From the NCBI GenBank assembly GCA_965263485.1, contig CBDHHO010000004.1:1550001-1614000 (forward strand): a DNA stretch of 64,000 bases. The letters run 5' to 3'. The DNA is from Haliotispira sp965263485 (GTDB lineage Bacteria > Spirochaetota > Spirochaetia > SP-2023). Both the position numbers and the translations under genes were made by a program. Under the pieces are notes generated by a model. That model saw only the letters and a program-made list of their open reading frames with translations, had not been told where the DNA came from and did not search any database. Shown here piece after piece: positions 43,419 through 50,825 of the stretch; position 1 is the stretch's first letter; each line of letters begins with the position of its first letter.

Positions 43419-44699
43419 ATGAAAAAAATCCTGCTTGTCGGCGGCGGTGGCCGCGAACACGCAATTGCCCTGAGTATTGCAACGGAGCTGCCCCAAGCCG
43501 AAATACTGCTGTGCCAGGACTGTGCCATTCCACAGCTGCTGCCGCAGGCCCGGCTGTTGCCGGGAGAACCGCTGCAAGTGGCACTGCAAGAAGCCCCTGA
43601 TTTGGTGATTGTCGGGCCGGAGGCCCCGCTGGTGGCGGGGCTGGTCAATCAACTCGAAGAAGCGGGCCTGAGTGTTTTTGGCCCGCCGCAGGCAGTGGCC
43701 CGGCTGGAGGGCAGCAAGTCCTTTGCCAAGGATTTTATGCGTCAATATGGCGTGCGCAGCCCGGACTATCAGGTATTTGACCAAGCCGGAGCGGCCCTGA
43801 ATTACCTCAAAGGACTGCAAGAGACAGATTTCCCCATCGTCCTGAAAGCCGACGGCTTGGCCGGAGGTAAGGGCGTGCTGATTTGCGAGCAGCGCAAGGC
43901 CGCACTACAAGGTATCCGCAGCCTGATGCAGGACAGAATCTTTGAGGATGCGGGCCGTACGGTAGTGATCGAGCAGTACCTGGAAGGTTATGAGGCCTCG
44001 GTGCTGGCCTTTTGCGACGGAAGCAGTATCCGTCCCATGCCGGGCGCCAAGGACCACAAAAAAATCCTTGAAGGTGAGCGCGGCGCAAACACCGGTGGCA
44101 TGGGCTGCATCGCCCCGCATCCCCGGTTCCGGCAGGGCACGGCCCTGTGGCAGGATTTTGAGCAGAATATTGTCGATCCAACCCTGCGCGGTATTCAGGA
44201 GCGCGGCTGGGACTTCTGCGGCATCATCTTCTTCGGCCTGATGATTCGAGAGCCCCACAGCGCGGCGGATCCGCTGTGCTACCTGCTGGAATACAACATG
44301 CGCCTAGGCGACCCGGAGGCTCAAACATTGCTGCCGCTCCTGGAAACTCCGTTATTGCAAATCATCGAATCCTGTCTGATGGGCAGGCTGGCCGATCAGG
44401 AAATCCGCTGGCGGGCTGCCCACAGCTGCACGGTAGTGGCCGCCGCCGAGAACTACCCGCAGAGCCCGGTCACGGGCGACTCCATACCGGGCCTGGCTGC
44501 TGCAACTGACAGACAGGGCCTGTATCTGAACGGAACAGGCTACCGGAACGGCCGGTTCTACACGGACGGCGGCCGGGTACTGGCTTGGAATGCCACGGGA
44601 GCCCGGCCGGAGGAGGCCCGCCGGGAAGCATACCGCAAACTGCTCGCGCACCCCTTCCGGGGCATGCAGTACCGCAGCGACATCGGTGGCCCAGCATAA
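43419..44699 (+). CDS. purD: phosphoribosylamine-glycine ligase (GAR synthetase)
   Basis: It couples phosphoribosylamine and glycine. ILLVGGGGREHAIALSI at the N-terminus, VIVGPEAPLVAGLVNQL, SKSFAKDFM and the ATP-grasp blocks VLKADGLAGGKGVLI, EGYEASVLAF and GAKDHKKILEGERGANTGGMG identify it. LLEYNMRLGDPEAQTLLPLL provides the metal ligands. The length (426) is normal. The stop TAA directly precedes a short repeat element, which probably forms the 3' end of the transcript. Confidence 0.95.
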   Translation: MKKILLVGGGGREHAIALSIATELPQAEILLCQDCAIPQLLPQARLLPGEPLQVALQEAPDLVIVGPEAPLVAGLVNQLEEAGLSVFGPPQAVARLEGSKSFAKDFMRQYGVRSPDYQVFDQAGAALNYLKGLQETDFPIVLKADGLAGGKGVLICEQRKAALQGIRSLMQDRIFEDAGRTVVIEQYLEGYEASVLAFCDGSSIRPMPGAKDHKKILEGERGANTGGMGCIAPHPRFRQGTALWQDFEQNIVDPTLRGIQERGWDFCGIIFFGLMIREPHSAADPLCYLLEYNMRLGDPEAQTLLPLLETPLLQIIESCLMGRLADQEIRWRAAHSCTVVAAAENYPQSPVTGDSIPGLAAATDRQGLYLNGTGYRNGRFYTDGGRVLAWNATGARPEEARREAYRKLLAHPFRGMQYRSDIGGPA

Positions 44700-44746
44700 G
44701 GGGACCTCTAAAGTTTGGTGCAGAGTTGGAATTTTGGGAGCGTCCC
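44700..44746 (+). repeat. 47-bp minimal element of the intergenic family
   Basis: The left end GGGGACCTCTAAAG and the right end GGAATTTTGGGAGCGTCCC enclose almost no internal sequence. It starts immediately after the purD stop codon. It is comparable to the element at 438-488. Confidence 0.65.
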
Positions 44747-44756
44747 TATTATTATT

Positions 44757-44916
44757 CAGAAAGCTCTAAGAATCGACTTCCGATGCCAAGAGCGGGAGTT
44801 TCACGGGGAAGTTATGCTGTGTTTACAGGTGTTCAGGCACGCGAGGGCCTGCTGACTCTTTTCAGCTGCTTCGCAGACCAGACCGGGCAGCGGAATTGTG
44901 TTTTTCAGAGCTTCCC
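44757..44916 (+). repeat. degenerate intergenic family element upstream of the LysM lipoprotein gene
   Basis: The left end is AGAAAGCTCTAAGAATCG and the right end is TGTTTTTCAGAGCTTCCC. The inside includes GATGCCAAGAGCGGGAGTTT and a TATGCTGTGTTTACAGG block related to internal blocks of the full copies. Confidence 0.6.
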
Positions 44917-44958
44917 TTAAACTGCTTAGACAAAATCTGATCGACAAGGAGATTATGA

Positions 44959-46554
44959 ATGTATACCCACAACACTTTGCAAAAAGGAAGCCATACCTTC
45001 CCCTTCATGCGGAAGCCACTATTTTATTCTCTGCTGGTATTATTTGCCTTGACCAGCCTGCTGAACTCTTGTGCCAGCAAACCGGAAGAAGAGCCGATAG
45101 TCCAGGAAGATGACGGCCTGCAGAACTTGAGGGACTTGGAAGAAAAAGCCAAGGGCGCAATTGCCCGCGCCGAGTCTGCCGGTGCTGCTGAGTCCAGCCC
45201 GCGATTGCTTGATGGTGCTTATCTGGACTTGCGCAATGGTCAGGAAAAAAACCCGAAAACCGATGGTGGTGCCCAGCGTGCACAATACCTGTCGGCCATC
45301 GACAAGGCCAACCGGGCCTATGAAGAATCGATTGAAAATGCCAGGGAACGCTGGCTGCTAGTCATCAGCAGGTACGAAGAGAGCCTGGATGAGTTGAATG
45401 CTGCGCTGTTCATGCCCGAATACAACGTCCGCTCGCGCGAGGCGTTACAGCAGCTGCGCGACAAGATAGCAGAAGGCGATAACGAAGAATCGCTGGCTTT
45501 GTACCAGTCCACCATCCCCAACGTCGATGCGGTACTGGAAGCTCTGACGGCTAACCTTGACTGGCTCGACCAGCTGCGCCAGCAGGTGACGGGTCTCCAA
45601 GGCGAGGCCAGTCGCCAGGACCTAGAAGGTGAAGCGACCCGCTTTGAGAGCCAGGGCAAGGCTGCTTATGAAAGCGCACTGGGGCACCGTTCACGCGGCG
45701 ATTTGCACAGTATGGAGCAGGATTTGTTTGATGCCCGTTACTACTTCAGTCAGGCTCTGCGCTTTTCCGGGGCCCTGAGTTCGGATCGTATCGATGCCAT
45801 GATGCGCGGGATGCAGCAGCGTTTGGAGCTTTCTTCGCGGCGCAAGGTACTAGACTCGGACGGCCGGGAAGTCAACGTGACGCCTTGGCGCGGAGATGCT
45901 TACCTGAGGGATAACCCTTTGGCTGATCTAAATAAGCAGAGCCAGCTCGCCGGGCAGCGGCGCCGGGATAGATCCCGCTTGCAGGAACCACAAGTCAGTG
46001 CTGACTTTTTGCAAACACCCGCCCCCCGTTCGGACTCTGAGAGCGCGGACTCGCTGTCTCTGCTGGCGCCGCCGCAACTCAATGTCGTTGATTCGGGACT
46101 CATCAGCCTTGGCTCGGCCGAGATTGGCCTGCTGGTCCTAAGCGAATCCTGGCAGCTGCATCCGGTGACTCAGCAGGCAGACGACAATACTTCACAAGCG
46201 GGCAGCGATGAGTTGCTCTCTGATGCCCAACTGCTGTTCCAACAGGCTGTGAGCAGCTGGGAAAAAGGCGTACAAGCGCGCAACCAAGGTGCGTTGCCCA
46301 AGGCTTTGCACTATTTTGAAGAGTCCTCGCGCCTGCTCGACCAGTACAATGTGCAGTATGCCATTCTGGGCTACTACACCGTGCGCAAGCTCAAGCCGGA
46401 AGACTGTCTATGGCGCATTGCGGGTTATTCAGATATCTATGGCGACCCCTTCCAGTGGACCCGGATCTATCAGCGCAACCGCGATATTATCAGCAATCCG
46501 AGTCTGATTTATCCCGGTCAGCGCTTGGTGATTCCTCCTGCCAGAGATCGCTAA
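44959..46554 (+). CDS. LysM-domain lipoprotein with a long helical region
   Basis: The start is set by AAGGAG 7 bp upstream. The signal peptide has a long n-region and ends at the lipobox LLNSCAS (Cys about 35-40), followed by an acidic stretch. Residues 60-320 are charged, Ala/Glu/Gln-rich and probably helical or coiled-coil. The C-terminal 55 residues form a LysM-type domain: YTVRKLKPEDCLWRIAG, DPFQWTRIYQRNRD and NPSLIYPGQRLVIPP. It probably binds peptidoglycan from a membrane anchor. In spirochaetes such proteins are common envelope components, but the exact role is unknown. Confidence 0.8.
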   Translation: MYTHNTLQKGSHTFPFMRKPLFYSLLVLFALTSLLNSCASKPEEEPIVQEDDGLQNLRDLEEKAKGAIARAESAGAAESSPRLLDGAYLDLRNGQEKNPKTDGGAQRAQYLSAIDKANRAYEESIENARERWLLVISRYEESLDELNAALFMPEYNVRSREALQQLRDKIAEGDNEESLALYQSTIPNVDAVLEALTANLDWLDQLRQQVTGLQGEASRQDLEGEATRFESQGKAAYESALGHRSRGDLHSMEQDLFDARYYFSQALRFSGALSSDRIDAMMRGMQQRLELSSRRKVLDSDGREVNVTPWRGDAYLRDNPLADLNKQSQLAGQRRRDRSRLQEPQVSADFLQTPAPRSDSESADSLSLLAPPQLNVVDSGLISLGSAEIGLLVLSESWQLHPVTQQADDNTSQAGSDELLSDAQLLFQQAVSSWEKGVQARNQGALPKALHYFEESSRLLDQYNVQYAILGYYTVRKLKPEDCLWRIAGYSDIYGDPFQWTRIYQRNRDIISNPSLIYPGQRLVIPPARDR

Positions 46555-46580
46555 TGCATCAAAATTCTAGGTAAAACACA

Positions 46581-46735
46581 GGGGCAGCTCTCTAAAAATT
46601 CCAACTTTGCGCCAGACTCGGTCTTTTTCACGGAGCAGCTTTGTCACGAAAGAGAGGAAGCAGGCTCTTTGCGGAAGGTTGGGCCTGGCTGCCCTTGACA
46701 ACTGCCCTCCCAAGAAAAGCCAATTTTTGGAGGTT
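46581..46735 (+). repeat. degenerate intergenic family element upstream of the phase-variable lipoprotein
   Basis: The left end is GGGGCAGCTCTCTAAAAATT, followed by a GACTCGGTCTTTTTCACGG block, a GTCACGAAAGAGAGGAAGC block and a GGGCCTGGCTGCCC module. CAATTTTTGGAGGTTTTC near 46718 is a possible altered right end. Its last part also belongs to the segment duplicated at 61401. Confidence 0.55.
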
Positions 46736-46750
46736 TTCTTACGATTTCCC

Positions 46751-46779
46751 TTGCACTCTGCCGGAAAAGAGTATATTCT
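46751..46779 (+). promoter_or_regulatory. candidate sigma-70 promoter of the lipoprotein leader (first copy)
   Basis: TTGCAC (46751-46756) and TATTCT (46774-46779) are 17 bp apart. The same two boxes and spacing are kept at 61448-61476 although the spacer bases differ. That conservation is the main support. Confidence 0.5.
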
Positions 46780-46830
46780 CCGAGAAGAACAATCCATTTC
46801 ATATCTCTATTTCATCTTTTATTAAAACCA

Positions 46831-46876
46831 TTCCGACCTTGGCCGGAACATCATCTTTATGCATTATTTTGCATAA
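46831..46876 (+). promoter_or_regulatory. two hairpins in the 5' untranslated region of the lipoprotein gene (first copy)
   Basis: Hairpin 1 (46831-46848) pairs TTCCGAC with GCCGGAA, with one mismatch. Hairpin 2 (46857-46876) pairs TTATGCA with TGCATAA around TTATTT. The second ends 8 bp before the AAGGAG site (46884-46889). Both recur in the leader at 61528-61573. Confidence 0.6.
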
Positions 46877-46898
46877 TAATACCAAGGAGTATTGCACT

Positions 46899-48064
46899 AT
46901 GGAACACAAGTTCGATAAAATTCGCTCATCGCTCATCGCTCATCGCTCATCGCTCATCGCTCATCGAAAAAATTAAAACTATATAGCAGGGGAAATTATT
47001 TCTCTGCGGGGATTTCACGCTCATTTATCCTTTTATTTTTCTGCTTCCTGATTCTACTGGTCGCCTGCGATCCGCCCGGAAGCAGCGAAACACCCAACCA
47101 AAATCCCGGCGGTCCCGGCCAAAATCCCGGAGGTCCGGGGGAGAATCCCGGCAGCGGTCCCGGACAGGGAAGCAGCGGACAGCTCGCCGCGGATCTCACA
47201 GATAGCAGCTCTCCGCTGCGGACTTGGATTGCGGCAGCTCTGGCAATTCACGTTGACCCGAGTAATGAATATTTTACAGGTGGTTCCAATATGGGCAATG
47301 CTGTTAGCATCAAGATAGTGACTTCCCCCACCATTGAATTTCAGTTGTGGGTGCAGACTCCTTCCCGTGCCGCCGGCTCGGTCAATGCTGCTGTGGGGAT
47401 TCCACGTACCAGCCAGACTGCAGGTAATGCACTGCGGGATATTACCTCTTTGGAGCTATTCGGTACGGGTAAGACGGCCAGCCGCTACACGGTAAACGGA
47501 AACAGCCTGAATTTGCAGGATGCCGATGAGAATGCGCTCGCTCTACTGGAATTGCGCAGGGGGGACCGCAACGCTCTGTTTGTTCAGGCGGGAAGTGCCA
47601 GCGGGCTGCTGCTGTATTCGGATAATAATCTGGATCCCGCCGTGGATGAAGTAGACTGGGTGAAGGCAGCACGCATTGTGGACGGCGGAACCTACACTGC
47701 AAGCACAGGCGAAGGCGTGGGCAGCACACTCACATTTACGCTTAGCCGCAGCGAGGCTGTTAATGAAATTAGGTTTGGTCAAGGCTCAGGCACTGCAAAT
47801 CAGATTCCAAATATGCAGACGGGGAATATAATTTTGGGTACAGCCTTCCCTGATTTGACTAGTAATGGTTACCTTCCTGGTAAGAGAGTGGATAATACGA
47901 ATGCATCAGATCCGGCACTGGTTGTGAGGAATATTAGTACTGATGTTCTAAGCATCCGGATTCGAAACAACGGGGAGCAGTTGCTGGTTACCTATCTTCC
48001 GGGCCGCAACAATGCGAATAATGCCCCGGAGGTCGAGGTTACTTACAACAGACCCACATCCTGA
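46899..48064 (+). CDS. phase-variable lipoprotein, out of frame (OFF) in this sequence
   Basis: ATG 46899 has AAGGAG 9 bp upstream and reads MEHKFDKIRSS, then six GCTCATC heptamers, then stops at 46974-46976 after 25 residues. The lipoprotein itself is in another frame, open from 46919 to the TGA at 48064. It reads SSKKLKLYSRGNYF..., a hydrophobic core FILLFFCFLILLVAC (lipobox Cys at 47066), a Pro/Gly/Asn linker (NQNPGGPG-type repeats) and about 290 mature residues of beta-rich, Ser/Thr/Asn-rich sequence without a known domain. That frame has no ATG, GTG or TTG before the lipobox. Seven or four heptamers would join the ATG to it. The leader is shared with the gene at 61596. Confidence 0.75.
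46923..46966 (+). repeat. heptanucleotide repeat (GCTCATC)6
   Basis: Six perfect 7-bp units run from 46924 to 46965 with matching flanking bases. The unit is not a multiple of three, so each gain or loss changes the frame. It lies between the start codon and the signal peptide of the lipoprotein. Confidence 0.95.
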
Positions 48065-48086
48065 AGCCTGGCCTAATCTCCCGGTA

Positions 48087-48243
48087 CTTCGATACGCCTT
48101 GAATTTCTAATCTTCGCGCTGTGCGCTCAGATTGAAATTCTACGGCACTCAGCAACCGGAAAAGGCTATTCCCGGCAATCCTGCCAAACCTATAAGGTTT
48201 TGAAAACCGTTTCATAAAGGCAGAAATTCAAGGTGTATCGAAG
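48087..48243. repeat. 157-bp inverted-repeat element of a second type
   Basis: CTTCGATACGCCTTGAATTT (48087 on) and its inverse AATTCAAGGTGTATCGAAG (to 48243) pair over 22 bp with one mismatch. A second inverted pair (GAATTTCTAATCT / AGATTGAAATTC) lies inside the left half. It fills the gap between two convergent lipoprotein genes. It could be a small mobile element or a large terminator-like structure. Confidence 0.6.
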
Positions 48244-48272
48244 GCAATCCTCAAAGGCCCCCCGGGAATTCC

Positions 48273-49889
48273 CTACGGAGCCGTCGGCTGACTCAGATCA
48301 GCAAATATATCCCTGGATCCGACCATAGCGGAACCCAGATTGATGCTGGGCCACCGGCCCTTATGAAAAGTCCATTGACCTACATCGCTTCCAAAATCGA
48401 AGCCAGGGAAATCGTTTTGAGAGGTGCTGGCCGTTATCTGCAAGGCCCCTTCGCCGGTGTCGCCGGAACGGGCCTTGTAGAACATCCGGGGCACGTCTGA
48501 GCCCGAGGGCGTAAAGATACCCCCCGAATTTACACCTGTCTCACTTCCCTCAATAATCCCTATCACAGTGTTGTCGTATTGCTGCCCATTGATGGTACCT
48601 TTGAAATAACCCTGCATACTGTTCTCACCCAAAGGAGTGATATTGCGCAGACGAATCTTACCGATTATGTTCCCGACATAATCTTCGATTTCATTCCCGT
48701 CTTGATCTTGCAAAGAATCCACCACAACAATCTTGGCAGTAGAATACCCCCGCACTTGTCCTGACTCGTTAGTACCCAGCAGACCGCCCACATCAGTGCT
48801 GACAGGAACTTTGAGGTTTAGAAGTTCCGGATCCGGGTCGGTGATCCGTACTGTACCACGGCTATATCCAATAACCTTCGCACTGGTTCCGCGAAACTCC
48901 CCCATAATTCCTACAAGCCCGCCAACCATGCGAGAGCCCGAAACCGTATTGGCACTGTACCCAATCACAGTTCCCCAGTTGATGCCTACGAGTCCCCCGA
49001 CCCAATAAGCGTGCCCTCCTTCGGTATGCGTGTAAGTTACCTCTCCCAGGGCATAACCCCTGACGGTACTCCCTCCTGATTTATCACCTCCGAGAGCCCC
49101 AACCAGCCCCCCAATACGACCGCCGGTGGATTTGCCGATATCGTTGCTGTTGGGATTTTGATTGCGCCCTGGATAGACATTATCACTGCCCACAACCTTC
49201 ATGTTGACAAAGCCGGTAACCGTTCCCCCGTGACTGCTCCAGCCGGCCAGTCCGCCTGTATACTCTCCGAGGTTCTTGACCACACTGTTTTCAGGCCCGC
49301 CGATCACGGCCCCACTCACAGTACCGCCGTGGTTGCTCCCGACAATGCCCCCGACAGATCTCGATCCTAGAATATTCACATTTTCCAGACAGACATTTAT
49401 GATACGGCCATCTTTAACCCGCCCAAACAGCCCGACAAAGTATTCATCAGGACGTTGAATTGAAAGGTTGCGGATGGTGTAACCATTCCCGTTAAAGCTT
49501 CCTGTAAAAGGAGTTCCCCGAAAAGCACGATCATTTGGATCCGTGTCGTGGCCGATAGGTTCAAAGCCTTCCTGGGGGAATTTGTCGTTCCCGGGCGTTG
49601 GCAAGGTAATGTCGTTGGCCAGGTAGTAAATTCCCTTCAAGTTGTCACGCATGTTCTGTAGTTCCTGCCAAGTTTTGATGGCAGTACCCGGCAGCGAATC
49701 ACTATGAGGGCCGGAACAGTTTGAGGGCGGAACAGTATTAGTATGGGCGGGCGGGGGGGCAGTTCCTTTGCTGTCAAGTGGACCGCAGGAAAACAGTGCG
49801 ACGCTGATTAAAAGGAGTGGAGCACTCCTAGATATAAGCCTAGCGTACCGGCAATACTTTGGAGACAGTAAATTGAAAAATGATTTCAT
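48273..49889 (-). CDS. GLUG-repeat surface lipoprotein
   Basis: The protein is 538 residues. The signal peptide ends at lipobox SVALFSC (about residue 35). After a Thr/Pro-rich linker comes TWQELQNMRDNLKGIYYLANDITL and then FTGSFNGNGYTIRNLSI, the usual opening of GLUG-repeat beta-helix proteins. Several repeats of the pattern VGGLVGxN-x-G-x-V-x-GYS follow (GGIVGSNHGGTVSG, GGLAGWSSHGGTVTG, GGLVGINWGTVIGYS, GGLVGIMGEF, GGLLGTNESGQVRGYS). A parallel beta-helix exposed at the cell surface is likely; IgA-peptidase- and adhesin-type proteins carry these repeats. AGGAG lies just before the start. Confidence 0.8.
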   Translation of the reverse strand: MKSFFNLLSPKYCRYARLISRSAPLLLISVALFSCGPLDSKGTAPPPAHTNTVPPSNCSGPHSDSLPGTAIKTWQELQNMRDNLKGIYYLANDITLPTPGNDKFPQEGFEPIGHDTDPNDRAFRGTPFTGSFNGNGYTIRNLSIQRPDEYFVGLFGRVKDGRIINVCLENVNILGSRSVGGIVGSNHGGTVSGAVIGGPENSVVKNLGEYTGGLAGWSSHGGTVTGFVNMKVVGSDNVYPGRNQNPNSNDIGKSTGGRIGGLVGALGGDKSGGSTVRGYALGEVTYTHTEGGHAYWVGGLVGINWGTVIGYSANTVSGSRMVGGLVGIMGEFRGTSAKVIGYSRGTVRITDPDPELLNLKVPVSTDVGGLLGTNESGQVRGYSTAKIVVVDSLQDQDGNEIEDYVGNIIGKIRLRNITPLGENSMQGYFKGTINGQQYDNTVIGIIEGSETGVNSGGIFTPSGSDVPRMFYKARSGDTGEGALQITASTSQNDFPGFDFGSDVGQWTFHKGRWPSINLGSAMVGSRDIFADLSQPTAP

Positions 49890-49927
49890 GAAAAACTCCT
49901 ACGGGGAGGATCCGCAGACAGGGATGG

Positions 49928-50280
49928 ATTGCGGCTCCTCATCAGGGACATCTCGACACAGTCATCGAGGAAATCGAGTCCCAGCTGGATCACAATGAAG
50001 ACTTGATGAACAGCATTGCACTCTCGAAATACGGCAAGCCGAAAATCACCCGGAAGCCGTATTTCCGTTTGGAGTTTACCAACGGATCGGTTCTTTATTT
50101 CCGCCCCGGCCAGTGCCTATGGCGATGCTTTCCGCTCGCTTCACGTTGGCCGGATCTGGGTGGATGAAGGGGCGTGGCTTTCCGAACGCGTATGGAAGGC
50201 GCTCAGACAATGCCTGAAAACAGGCGGCCGTCTGAAAATCTATTCCACGCCCAACGGCCTGCGAAACACTACCTACTATC
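49928..50280 (+). pseudogene. phage terminase large subunit fragment with frameshift
   Basis: One frame reads IAAPHQGHLDTVIEEIESQL and continues to TNGSVLYFRPG. Near 50108-50112 the match moves to another frame: SAYGDAFRSLHVGRIWVDEG, AWLSERVWKALRQCLKTGG, KIYSTPNGLRNTTYYRLC. The Walker B-like WVDEGAW and STPNG blocks are those of large terminase ATPases. Both ends of the gene and the nuclease domain are missing. No other phage gene is nearby. It is followed by a solo right end of the intergenic repeat family. Confidence 0.7.
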
Positions 50281-50370
50281 GGCTGTGCCATGCTCATTCG
50301 GGAGCAAGGCAACCTCGACCTTGCCGGTGAAGAGACCGTTTGGCTCAAGCCTGTTCTGACAGAGCCGGTC

Positions 50371-50387
50371 TTTTTTTAGAGGTCCCC
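50371..50387 (+). repeat. solo right end of the intergenic family after the terminase remnant
   Basis: TTTTTTTAGAGGTCCCC closes the terminase fragment on its right. No left end was found on the other side of the fragment. Confidence 0.55.
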
Positions 50388-50438
50388 ATAAGATTTCGAG
50401 AGCAAAAGATGTATAATGATGAGGGGGGCCGGAGTCAA

Positions 50439-50468
50439 GGGTAAATCCTAAAAATATTAGAGGTACCC
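50439..50468 (+). repeat. 30-bp minimal inverted repeat related to the family
   Basis: GGGTAAATCCTAAAAATA faces TATTAGAGGTACCC, so only two termini remain. It lies upstream of the truncated methyltransferase. Confidence 0.45.
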
Positions 50469-50530
50469 TTGGTCGTTTGTCCTAATCTGATGGGGCAGTG
50501 CTGTAAAATCCCAATGCACAGGAGCCTACG

Positions 50531-50767
50531 GTGAAAGACCTGACTGCGTTTCAAGAACACGCTATCGATTACGATGCCTGGTTTGACCAGAATGCAGAGG
50601 TTTACACTCTGGAAATAGAGATCCTGCGCCGAGCTCTGCCCGCACTTTCGGCAGAAGAACGAGCCAGGTCTTTCTGGCTGGAGGTGGGCTCAGGCAGTGG
50701 GCGTTTTACCCTGCCTCTAACGCGGTGCCATTGCCCCATTGAAAACAAAGCAGAAGCAGGGCAATAG
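50531..50767 (+). pseudogene. truncated SAM-dependent methyltransferase
   Basis: It begins at a GTG with AGGAG upstream. The 78 codons read MKDLTAFQEHAIDYDAWFDQ then FWLEVGSGSGRFTLPL. The N-terminal helix and the glycine-rich motif I (E-V-G-S-G-S-G) are typical of class I methyltransferases, which need about 200 residues. The frame then runs into a 98-bp repeat element (50709-50806) and stops. The remaining domain is not on the far side of the element, where recC ends. The product cannot be functional. Confidence 0.7.
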
Positions 50768-50806
50768 CACAATACTCGCGAAGCGATACCATTTTTAGAG
50801 GTCCCC
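50709..50806 (+). repeat. 98-bp intergenic family element with TTTA flanks
   Basis: The right end ATTTTTAGAGGTCCCC is clear; the left end CCCTGCCTCTAACG is degenerate. Direct TTTA lies at 50705-50708 and 50807-50810. It ends the methyltransferase remnant. A related right half occurs at 56920-56999. Confidence 0.6.
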
Positions 50807-50825
50807 TTTACAAGGACGCATCTGC

